Made by a program: the position numbers and the translations under genes. From NCBI GenBank assembly GCA_900066355.1, contig FMEL01000017.1, positions 12,980-76,979 of the forward strand: 64,000 nt of DNA. The letters are read 5' to 3'. Shown here piece by piece: positions 1 through 8,334 of the stretch. The notes under the pieces were generated by a model that was not told the origin of the DNA, made no database searches, and was given only the letters and a program-made list of their open reading frames with translations. Every line of letters begins with the position of its first letter. Position 1 is the stretch's first letter. The stretch comes from an uncultured Ruminococcus sp. (GTDB lineage: Bacteria; Bacillota; Clostridia; Lachnospirales; Lachnospiraceae).

Positions 1-1437
1 CAAAAAGCAGATTGTCTTGCGGCAGCTTTTCTGCGTAAAGGGATTTTAAAGGGAGACAAAGTGCTTGTGCAGCTTCCGAATAGGATTTCTTTTGTGATCG
101 TGTTTTTTGCGCTTTCCAAGATTGGGGCGGTGCCAATCATGATGCTGCCGGCCCACAGGGAGGCGGAACTGGAAGGAATTATTGAACTGGCAAAGCCGGC
201 CGCTTATATTGTGGTGGAGAAATATCTGGGATTTTCATATGTGCCGATGGCAAATGCGATGAAAGAGAAATATTCATGTATCCGGCATATATTTGTAGAT
301 AGCGAATCCGGGGATATCAGTGGAATGATTGCGGAAACGTGTGGAGAAAATGGAGCATTTCCGGCTGTGGATGGGTATGAAACGGCGGTGCTTTTGCTGT
401 CCGGCGGGACGACAGGGGTTCCGAAACTAATTCCGCGCACCCATACGGATTATATGTATAATGCCCGCATGTCCGCGAAGAGATGCCGCTTGGATAGCAG
501 TGACGTTTATCTGGCGTCTCTTCCGGTAGCTCATAATTTCCCATTATGCTGCCCGGGGCTTTTAGGCACGCTGGACGTGGGAGGAAAAGTTGTGCTTGCG
601 TCTGCGACCAGCCCAGATGATATCCTTGACGCAATTACAGAGGAAGGTGTCACGATAACGGCATTGGTTCCTGCTATGGTTACTGTGTGCATGGAAATGC
701 TGGAATGGGATGAAGATTATGATATATCCAGCCTGCGGATTTTGCAGGTGGGCGGCGCAATGCTGGAAGATTCCCTTGCGGATAAGATCATTGAAGAATG
801 GCCGTGTAAACTGATGCAGGTATTTGGTACGGCGGAGGGGCTACTGTCCTTTACTAGCCCGGAGGATGAAGGTTCCCTGATCGCAAGATGTCAGGGAACT
901 CCGGTGTCTCCTGCGGATGAAGTGAAGATTGTGGATGAAGAAGATAAGGCCGTACCGGAAGGAGTTTTTGGGGAATTATTATCCAGAGGCCCGTATACGA
1001 TTGATGGTTATTATATGGCGGAGGAAGCAAATAAAAAGAGCTTTACGCCGGACGGGTTTTACCGGACGGGCGATAAAGCTATGTGGACGAAAGACAGAAG
1101 GTTACGTTTGGGCGGGAGAATCAAAGAGCAGATTAACCGCGCCGGAGAAAAGATCATGCCTTCAGAGATTGAAGCTTACCTTTGCAGGCATTCGAAAATC
1201 AAAGAGGCAGCCGTTGTCGGCGTTCCGGATGAAACCCTTGGAAACCGGATATGTGCATTCCTTGTGACCGATGATGAAGCCGGGATCGATTTGCAGGAAA
1301 TCCACAGGTTCCTGCGGGAAATAGGCGTTGCGGCGTATAAAATGCCGGATCAGATAGAACGGGTAGAGACATGGCCGCTGACCAGCGTAGGAAAAATAGA
1401 TAAGAAAGCATTAGAACGGATGGCGCAGGAAAAATAG
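1..1437 (+). CDS. Aryl-acid AMP ligase (salicylate/2,3-dihydroxybenzoate type), 5' partial
   Basis: Stand-alone adenylation enzyme that would activate salicylate or 2,3-dihydroxybenzoate as the acyl-AMP and load it on the aryl carrier domain encoded directly downstream. The frame is open to base 1, so the start lies outside the window; the GTG at 61 is internal. Visible signatures are the AMP-binding loop LLLSGGTTGVPK, the EntE/DhbE-like stretch QVFGTAEG, and the C-terminal hinge RTGD followed by GRIKEQINRAGEKI and the A10 region SVGKIDKKAL. No carrier domain is attached. It ends 14 bases before the synthetase gene, implying one operon. Family assignment is strong. Salicylate versus dihydroxybenzoate cannot be decided here; a salicylate synthase or dhbABC-like set should lie upstream of the window. 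Confidence 0.92.
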   Translation, partial: QKADCLAAAFLRKGILKGDKVLVQLPNRISFVIVFFALSKIGAVPIMMLPAHREAELEGIIELAKPAAYIVVEKYLGFSYVPMANAMKEKYSCIRHIFVDSESGDISGMIAETCGENGAFPAVDGYETAVLLLSGGTTGVPKLIPRTHTDYMYNARMSAKRCRLDSSDVYLASLPVAHNFPLCCPGLLGTLDVGGKVVLASATSPDDILDAITEEGVTITALVPAMVTVCMEMLEWDEDYDISSLRILQVGGAMLEDSLADKIIEEWPCKLMQVFGTAEGLLSFTSPEDEGSLIARCQGTPVSPADEVKIVDEEDKAVPEGVFGELLSRGPYTIDGYYMAEEANKKSFTPDGFYRTGDKAMWTKDRRLRLGGRIKEQINRAGEKIMPSEIEAYLCRHSKIKEAAVVGVPDETLGNRICAFLVTDDEAGIDLQEIHRFLREIGVAAYKMPDQIERVETWPLTSVGKIDKKALERMAQEK

Positions 1438-1451
1438 AAGGAGACAGAATC

Positions 1452-4400
1452 ATGGAATATATAGAGATAAAGGAACAGATCAAACAAAAGCTGCCGGTAG
1501 CCAGAGATTTGGGGGATTCCGAAAATCTGCTGGAGCTTGGGCTTTCATCCCTGACGATCATGCGTCTGGTAAACCAGTGGAGAAAACAGGGGGTTAAGGT
1601 TTCATTCGGTTCATTGATGGAAAATCCTACCCTTGAAGGCTGGTGGGCGCTGATCCAGCGCAGCATGAAGAAAAAAGCGGGCAAAAAACGGGCGCAAAAA
1701 TCTAAGATAACGCCGGAAAAGGATATGAAACAGCCGTTTCCTTTAACAGACGTACAGTATGCATATTGGGTTGGCAGGGATGAAGAACAGGCTCTTGGAG
1801 GAATAGACTGTCATGCGTATTTAGAGTTTGATGGGGGAAATATAGATCCGGAGCGTCTGGAAAAAGCATGGAATGTGCTGCAGTATCATCATCCCATGCT
1901 GCGTGCCTGCTTTTTGGAAGATGGGACACAGAAAATCCTGGATAAGCCGTATTGTGAAAAAATAAAGGTTCATGATTTTTCACGGATGTCATCTGAGGAA
2001 GCAGAGGCAATGGCAGTATCTGTCAGAGAACGTTTATCCCATCGGAAGCTAAAGATCGAGGAAGGCGAAGTGGCAGGAATAGAGCTTACGCTTTTTCCTG
2101 AAAATAGGGCACGCATGCACGTGGATATGGCACTTTTGGTTGCCGATGTACAGAGTTTGCAGATCTTATTGAGGGATTTGGCGGCTGCCTATCGCGGAGA
2201 AAGCCTTCCGGCAGAATCAAAAGGGTGGAATTTTGCTTCTTATCTGGAACGGCAGAAAGAGGAAGATAAGGAAGAGAGAAACAATGCAGAAGGATACTGG
2301 AAAAAACGCTTGGAGCATTTGCCGAAAGGGCCAGGCCTGCCACTGGCAAAACGGCCGCAGGAAGTGACAAAGACTGTATTCAACCGCAGGATTGTAAGGA
2401 TTGGCAAGGAAGAGTGGGCTCATCTGCAAGTACGGGCAAAGGAATACCAGACAACTCCGGCAATGGTTCTTCTTACTGCATATGCAACGGTTTTGGAACG
2501 GTGGAGCAGGAATCATCGTTTCCTTATTAATATTCCATTTTTTAACCGGAAAACAGAGCAGCAGGGATTGGAAGACGTGATAGCAGATTTCACTACACTG
2601 TTATTGCTGGAGATTGACTGCGAAGGGAATCCGACGTTTGCAGAATTGCTAGACAGGATTCAGAAGCAGCTCCATGAGGATATGAAGTATACGGCATATT
2701 CCGGCGTGCAAGTCCAGAGAGACCTTGCACAGATGTATGGAGACGCATCGGCAGTGGCGCCGGTTGTTTTTGCCTGCAATCTGGGAACGCCGTTGGTAAA
2801 TGATACGTTCCGGAAAGAACTGGGGCAGTTTTCCTATATGATTTCCCAAACGCCGCAGGTGTGGAATGACTTCCAGAGTTATGAAGATGAAAATGGCGTA
2901 CAGCTTACATGGGACAGCGTGGATAAGTTATTCCCGGAGAATATGATCCCGGATATGCTGGAGTGTTTTGAGAATCTTCTGCATGAATTGGGAAAGAAGG
3001 ACTGGAATCAGCGATTTGATGTGCTTCCTGAAAAAAGAAAAAGAGAAATTGAAGATACAGCGCGTACAAGAGTGCCGGAGCGTGTGGAATGCCTGCATTG
3101 GGCTGTTATGAACCATGCGGAAGTTTGCCCGGAAGATATTGCGCTTATTGATGCGGGAAGCGGAAGATCGGTTTCCTATGGGGAATTAAAAGCACGGGCG
3201 ACAGCAGTGGCGGCAGGGATTTCAGAAAAGGATATTAAGGGAGTCCCGGTTGCACTTACCCTGCCGCGCGGGATAGAACAGATCGAGACGGCATTAGGAA
3301 TTTTGCTTTCCGGAAATTCATACCTTCCGGTCAGCTTAAGCCAGCCTAAAGATCGGAGAGCGTTAATCCATGAGAAGACGGGAGTCCGCTATGTGGTCAC
3401 GAATCGGGAATTATCCGAAAAACTGGACTGGCCGGAAGGTACGGAAATCCTTGTGATGGAAGGTATGGAAGAGGGACAGGAAAATGTGAGACTGCCAGAG
3501 GTGTCGCCGAAGGACAGCGCCTATATCATCATGACGTCAGGCTCTACAGGTGTTCCGAAGGGTGTAGAGATTGCGCATGAAAGCGCATGGAATACGGTTC
3601 AGGATATTAATGAAAAGTACCATGTGACAAGTGCAGATCGGGCGCTGGCTGTATCAGCTATGGATTTTGACCTGTCGGTATATGATGTTTTTGGAATTCT
3701 AGGCGCAGGAGGAACATTGGTATTGCTTCCAGAGCAGGAGAGAAGGAATGCGGATTACTGGCTGGAACAAGTGTTGAAATATCAGATTACCGTTTGGAAT
3801 TCAGTGCCGGTGCTTCTGGATATGCTTTTGATACGGGCGGAATCCATGAAACAGAAACTGCCGATCAGGGCGGTTATGCTTTCCGGAGATTGGATTGGGA
3901 TGGATCTCCCGCAGAGGGTTGCGGCATGGACAGAGGATTGCCAGTTTGTCGCTATGGGAGGAGCTACAGAGGCAAGTATCTGGTCCAATTATCAGAATGT
4001 TACCCTGCCGATGCCGAAAAACTGGAAATCTATTCCTTATGGAAAGCCACTCAGATATCAGGCATATCGTGTTGTGGATGAGTATGGAAGGGATTGCCCT
4101 TACTGGGCAGAAGGCGAACTCTGGATTGGCGGTTTTGGTGTAGCAAAAGGATATAGGGGAGATTCTGCGCTTACGGGGCAGAAATTTATCACAGATCAGT
4201 ATGGAAGATGGTATCGGACCGGTGATCTCGGAAGAATCTGGGATGATGAGACAATTGAATTTTTGGGAAGAAAAGACCATCAGGTAAAGATCCGTGGACA
4301 CAGGATTGAATTGGGAGAAATTGAACATGCTATTCAGGAGTTTCCGGGTGTGGCTCATGCAGTTGTTGATACAGTTAGTGATGGTCATGGCAATAAAACG

Positions 4401-5993
4401 CTGGCTGCTTATATCGGAGCGCCGCTGCAGGAAGATTCTAAAGTTACAACGTATTTGTACGGCACAGATATCTTTGGCGGGGGCTGGAAAGAACTGAAGG
4501 ATGATGTCAGCAATTGGCAGATGCAGCAGGAACGGAAGACAGCATACAAAAATTTCCTTGCCTATGCAGACCAGAGATGTGTACAGCTTATGCTGGAGAC
4601 ACTCATAGAGTTAGGCGTTTTTGTATCAGAGAAGGAAGTTCTTTCGCAGAAGGAAATTTTTGAAAAAGGGAGCATTACGGAAACACAGAAGAATACTGTG
4701 GCAAGATGGTTGGAAATTTTAAAGAAGGAAGGAATCCTGAGAGAAGAGGACGGCAGACTATCGCGTACCGGGAAGGAAGTAGCTGTACCGGAAAAAGCTG
4801 GAGATGCGGAAACGTATTTTAAGAAACTGAAGCCGTATCTGAAGCATATGGTTACTGGGAATGAAGTTCCGCTGGATGTATTTTATCAGAAAGATTCGGC
4901 GCTGGCTCCGAATATGTTGCTTCGGAGGATTCCGGGTTACGAGGAGACCGTGGAAAGACTGGTGCAGGAATTAAAACTTCTGATAGAAGGGCGCAGGAAA
5001 GAACCACTCCAGATTATAGAGATTGGGACAAGGGATGCTGCAATTACAAGACAGATTTTAAATGTGCTGGAAGATGTAAGTGTGGCGTATACATATGTGG
5101 ATTCTTCAAAATATTTTCTGCAGGAAGCGGAGAAAGAGCTTGCGGGATATGAAAGAGTCGAGTTTGAAATGCTGAATCTGGAAGAAAGCATGGACAAGCA
5201 GCAGATGGCTCTGCATAGTTATGACGTCGTGATATCGGTAAATGCTTTGCATAGAAATATTGACGCTGTGGATGCGGTAAAGAAAGTAGCGGAATTACTG
5301 AAGCCAAATGGGATATTGTTAATGACAGATCTTGTGGTAAGGACATATCTTCAGGAGCTTACAGCAACTTTTTTGGAAAATGGTTTCGCAGATATTCGGG
5401 ACAAGAGAAAAGAAGCGGGGATGGTTACCCCAGATTGTCTGCTGTGGAGAGAATGCTTATCAGAGGCAGGATTAGGCCAGGACATTGTTGTAACAGAAGA
5501 ATATGGGAGATGTATATGCTGCAGTAGGCAGCAGGCATCTGTCTTGTCCTATTATGATGGAGCACTTAGGGAATATCTGTCGGAAAAGCTGCCGGAGTAT
5601 ATGGTTCCCCAAAACTATCATTTTATGGCACAGCTTCCAACATTGTCCAATGGAAAGATTAACCGGAAAAAATTACGGGAAGATTTTAAAGAAGAAACTT
5701 CGGTTATCAGATTTTCAAAAGCAGTAACGGAGACAGAAGAAAAACTTTTGGATATTTGGAAACGAATGTTTGGTTATGAAAATTTAGGGACTGAAGATAA
5801 TTATTTTGTTTTAGGTGGTGATTCATTAATAGCAACCAAATTGATTTCAGATATTCAGAAAGAATTTGGCTGTAAAATTATGATTAGTGATATTTTTGAA
5901 AATGTTACGATAAAATTATTGGCTCAAAAGATAGATTTAGTAAGACAAAATGTCATTATGGAAGATATCGAGATGGAGTGTGGAGAAATTTAA
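1452..5993 (+). CDS. PchE-like NRPS: ArCP-Cy-A(MT-like insert)-PCP
   Basis: First synthetase of a pyochelin-type line; it would condense the aryl acid with cysteine and cyclise it to a thiazoline. Domains: aryl carrier (residues ~1-75, phosphopantetheine Ser33 in GLSS), heterocyclisation Cy (~95-510), adenylation (~550-990), an inserted methyltransferase-like domain (~1000-1360), the rest of the A domain (A10 NGKINRKKL) and PCP (Ser1458 in LGGDS). Pocket residues read D-L-Y-N-L-S-M-I-W, a cysteine-type code. The insert has E1190-IGTRDAA where active methyltransferases have ExGxGxG, so it may be an epimerase-like domain as in PchE rather than a methyltransferase. In the Cy core motif the first Asp of DxxxxD is Ala227 (D232 and S235 present). 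The protein ends in an acidic tail (MEDIEMECGEI). Base composition falls abruptly in the PCP-coding part. Confidence 0.93.
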   Translation: MEYIEIKEQIKQKLPVARDLGDSENLLELGLSSLTIMRLVNQWRKQGVKVSFGSLMENPTLEGWWALIQRSMKKKAGKKRAQKSKITPEKDMKQPFPLTDVQYAYWVGRDEEQALGGIDCHAYLEFDGGNIDPERLEKAWNVLQYHHPMLRACFLEDGTQKILDKPYCEKIKVHDFSRMSSEEAEAMAVSVRERLSHRKLKIEEGEVAGIELTLFPENRARMHVDMALLVADVQSLQILLRDLAAAYRGESLPAESKGWNFASYLERQKEEDKEERNNAEGYWKKRLEHLPKGPGLPLAKRPQEVTKTVFNRRIVRIGKEEWAHLQVRAKEYQTTPAMVLLTAYATVLERWSRNHRFLINIPFFNRKTEQQGLEDVIADFTTLLLLEIDCEGNPTFAELLDRIQKQLHEDMKYTAYSGVQVQRDLAQMYGDASAVAPVVFACNLGTPLVNDTFRKELGQFSYMISQTPQVWNDFQSYEDENGVQLTWDSVDKLFPENMIPDMLECFENLLHELGKKDWNQRFDVLPEKRKREIEDTARTRVPERVECLHWAVMNHAEVCPEDIALIDAGSGRSVSYGELKARATAVAAGISEKDIKGVPVALTLPRGIEQIETALGILLSGNSYLPVSLSQPKDRRALIHEKTGVRYVVTNRELSEKLDWPEGTEILVMEGMEEGQENVRLPEVSPKDSAYIIMTSGSTGVPKGVEIAHESAWNTVQDINEKYHVTSADRALAVSAMDFDLSVYDVFGILGAGGTLVLLPEQERRNADYWLEQVLKYQITVWNSVPVLLDMLLIRAESMKQKLPIRAVMLSGDWIGMDLPQRVAAWTEDCQFVAMGGATEASIWSNYQNVTLPMPKNWKSIPYGKPLRYQAYRVVDEYGRDCPYWAEGELWIGGFGVAKGYRGDSALTGQKFITDQYGRWYRTGDLGRIWDDETIEFLGRKDHQVKIRGHRIELGEIEHAIQEFPGVAHAVVDTVSDGHGNKTLAAYIGAPLQEDSKVTTYLYGTDIFGGGWKELKDDVSNWQMQQERKTAYKNFLAYADQRCVQLMLETLIELGVFVSEKEVLSQKEIFEKGSITETQKNTVARWLEILKKEGILREEDGRLSRTGKEVAVPEKAGDAETYFKKLKPYLKHMVTGNEVPLDVFYQKDSALAPNMLLRRIPGYEETVERLVQELKLLIEGRRKEPLQIIEIGTRDAAITRQILNVLEDVSVAYTYVDSSKYFLQEAEKELAGYERVEFEMLNLEESMDKQQMALHSYDVVISVNALHRNIDAVDAVKKVAELLKPNGILLMTDLVVRTYLQELTATFLENGFADIRDKRKEAGMVTPDCLLWRECLSEAGLGQDIVVTEEYGRCICCSRQQASVLSYYDGALREYLSEKLPEYMVPQNYHFMAQLPTLSNGKINRKKLREDFKEETSVIRFSKAVTETEEKLLDIWKRMFGYENLGTEDNYFVLGGDSLIATKLISDIQKEFGCKIMISDIFENVTIKLLAQKIDLVRQNVIMEDIEMECGEI

Positions 5994-6048
5994 CATTGTC
6001 AAATCTGTTTTTTAGTATATTTCATAATGAAAAATAGCTCGCATTTTT

Positions 6049-6103
6049 AGGGGCAAATTACGAGTATTAGATATTGAGGAGTGTAACTTGTCCCTATTTT
6101 ATT
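6049..6103 (+). terminator. Hairpin with T-rich tail between NRPS 1 and the reductase gene
   Basis: The arm AGGGGCAAATTAC (6049-6061) can pair with GTAACTTGTCCCT (6083-6095), allowing one G-T pair and one mismatch, followed by ATTTTATT. It lies in the only long spacer of the biosynthetic operon (124 bases). It could be a weak terminator or attenuator that lowers expression of the downstream genes, or simply mark the junction of two segments of different origin. Confidence 0.4.
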
Positions 6104-6117
6104 GAGAAGGTGAGAAA

Positions 6118-8328
6118 ATGAGAAAATTAAAGTCACTTGTATGTGGTAGTAAGTTTGGACAATTTTATATAGATGCTATTAGTAAGATGAAAGAGTGCGT
6201 GGAATTCATAGGCATTTTTTCTAATGGAAGTGAACGATCAAGGCTATGTGCTGAAAAATATAATGTTAATTTATATACATCGATAGATAAAATCCCAGAG
6301 GATATAGACATTGTATTTATTGCTGTCAGAACGGGTGTAATGGGAGGTGATGGAAGTGAACTGGCATTAAAATTTTTGTCTAAAGGTATTCATGTATTCA
6401 TTGAACAGCCTATTCATATAGACGAGATGAAAAAATGTGTAAAATGTTCAATTGAGAAGGGGGTATTTTTTCATGTAGCAAATTTTTATAAGTACATGGA
6501 CACTGTTCATAAATACATTGAGTGCTCTAAAGGGCTGTTGAGGAAAAATGAAATATTGTCAATAGAATGTGCTTGTGCTAATCAAGTTATATATAGTCTA
6601 CTGGACAATATTTTGAGAATTTTCAGGGAAAAGGCAAGATTTTCGATTGAAAATTTTTGGATACAAAATCAAGATTTTTTTATTGCTTCAGGTAGTATTA
6701 ACGATATACCGTTGAGTATTAAAGTATATAATTCTGTAAATACAGTCGATTCTGATAGTTATTGCTATTATTTACAACAGATAAATATTTATACATCGGA
6801 AGGAATGCTTTTCATGGTTGATGTTAATGGACCGATTATTTGGAAACCGCAATTTCGAGCTGCTCATGACTTATTTATCAAGAAGGGGGATGAATTAGAT
6901 CAGAAGATATTTGACAGTAAAATGTACTGGTATGAGTCAGAAAGTGAGTTGAGCTATAAAGATATTTTTTGCAAAAAATGGATAGATGCTATAAAAAAAG
7001 AAATTAAAGAATTTATAGATAATATTTATTTTGAAAAAATGACGGAATATCGTCGGAAAATTCAAAGTGAAATTGTAATTCCCAGTATATGGGGGCTTAT
7101 AACTCAAAAGATTGGCTACCCAAGATTGTATCAAAATGCAAATCATGCAGTTGATTTAAATAACTATGTTTTAGATTTTTTTGAAGAAAAAAACACCTTT
7201 TTAAATGATTCACTAGAAATCAAAAAAACTGCAAACAATATTGACTTTTATTTGGAACCAGATATTACATATGGTTATGTTGAAGAAGCAAAACATATAA
7301 TGAATATCGCATGTTTGGAGTCTATTTCATACAAACTGTACGAGGCGACTGGGGAGAAGGAGAATATATCAATAACAGAAATTGTAAGTTGCTTAAAGGT
7401 GGCAGATTCAAATATGCATATTTTACAAAGGTGGCTTAATGCTTTAAGTGAAAATGGATATATAGAATGTAATGCTGGGAAAATTAAATGGAAAAAGAAA
7501 AATACAAGTATATGTGAGAAAGACAATTGGAAAATTGTGTCTGATAAGTGGGTTGGAAAATTATCAGGAGAACATGTCATTAATTATTATTTAAAACATA
7601 TTGAAAAAATGGAAGCTTTGTTATCAGGAGAAATGAATGCTGCGTTATTATTGTTTCCGGAAGGAACAATAGAGTTAGCTAATTGTTTCTATAGAGAAAA
7701 TTTAATGGAAAAATATCTTGCATATTGTATAGAAAAGATTCTTTCATTCGCTATAGAACATACTAAAAAAGATAAAATTAGGATATTAGAATTGGGAGCA
7801 GGAACAGGAGCAACAACAGACAGAATATTAAAGGTTCTTGAAAATTCAACTAAAAAAATAGCATATATTTATTCTGATATTACAAAATATTTTCTCAATT
7901 TTGCTGCTCAAAAGTACCAGGGAAAAGAAGAATTAGAGTATAAGGTGATAAATATTGATTCTAACTTAAGTGACCAGGGAATTGCTGAAGAGAGTGTGGA
8001 CATTGTCATAGCTGCTGGAATGATGAATAATGCTGTCAATACGGATTATTCTATGAGACAAATCATATGCAGCTTAGTACATGGCGGTATTGCTCTTATT
8101 GCTGAGCCAGTGGGAGAGAATTATGAGTTAATGTTATCACAATCATTTATGATGAGCCGGCCAACAGATGCAAGGGAAGTATGTAATGAAACTTTTTTGA
8201 AAATGGAGGAATGGAAAGAAGTTTTTTGGGGTTGCGGAATAAGTGAAAGAGAGTTAGTGGTAGTGCCAAGTGATACTAGTCCATTAGCACCATTAAATCA
8301 AAAGTTATTTATTATAAGGAAGGAATAA
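6118..8328 (+). CDS. Thiazolinyl imide reductase fused to a SAM methyltransferase
   Basis: The N-terminal half (~1-350) resembles the PchG/Irp3 thiazolinyl imide reductases (Gfo/Idh/MocA fold): it begins with a nucleotide-binding segment LVCGSKFGQFY and contains FIEQPIHIDE and FHVANFYKYMD. It would reduce a carrier-bound thiazoline to a thiazolidine with NAD(P)H. Free-standing reductases are about 350 residues; this protein has 736. The C-terminal half (~390-736) looks like the methyltransferase domains of NRPS/PKS proteins, with a helical lead-in and an intact SAM loop LELGAGTGATT (E558 to G564). The methyltransferase probably N-methylates the thiazolidine, a job that in pyochelin synthesis belongs to a domain embedded in PchF; the PchF-like protein here lacks that domain. 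RBS GAGAAGG precedes the ATG. The gene is markedly AT-rich and ends 6 bases before the next gene. Confidence 0.88.
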   Translation: MRKLKSLVCGSKFGQFYIDAISKMKECVEFIGIFSNGSERSRLCAEKYNVNLYTSIDKIPEDIDIVFIAVRTGVMGGDGSELALKFLSKGIHVFIEQPIHIDEMKKCVKCSIEKGVFFHVANFYKYMDTVHKYIECSKGLLRKNEILSIECACANQVIYSLLDNILRIFREKARFSIENFWIQNQDFFIASGSINDIPLSIKVYNSVNTVDSDSYCYYLQQINIYTSEGMLFMVDVNGPIIWKPQFRAAHDLFIKKGDELDQKIFDSKMYWYESESELSYKDIFCKKWIDAIKKEIKEFIDNIYFEKMTEYRRKIQSEIVIPSIWGLITQKIGYPRLYQNANHAVDLNNYVLDFFEEKNTFLNDSLEIKKTANNIDFYLEPDITYGYVEEAKHIMNIACLESISYKLYEATGEKENISITEIVSCLKVADSNMHILQRWLNALSENGYIECNAGKIKWKKKNTSICEKDNWKIVSDKWVGKLSGEHVINYYLKHIEKMEALLSGEMNAALLLFPEGTIELANCFYRENLMEKYLAYCIEKILSFAIEHTKKDKIRILELGAGTGATTDRILKVLENSTKKIAYIYSDITKYFLNFAAQKYQGKEELEYKVINIDSNLSDQGIAEESVDIVIAAGMMNNAVNTDYSMRQIICSLVHGGIALIAEPVGENYELMLSQSFMMSRPTDAREVCNETFLKMEEWKEVFWGCGISERELVVVPSDTSPLAPLNQKLFIIRKE

Positions 8329-8334
8329 TACGCT

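Noticed and set aside
61..1437. GTG at 61 as the real start of the aryl-AMP ligase
   Set aside because: The frame upstream to base 1 is open and encodes conserved family sequence (ADCLAAAFLRKGILKGDKV), so the gene starts before the window.
4450..5530. Active C- or N-methyltransferase domain in NRPS 1
   Set aside because: The SAM-binding loop is degenerate; the intact methyltransferase is in the fused reductase protein.
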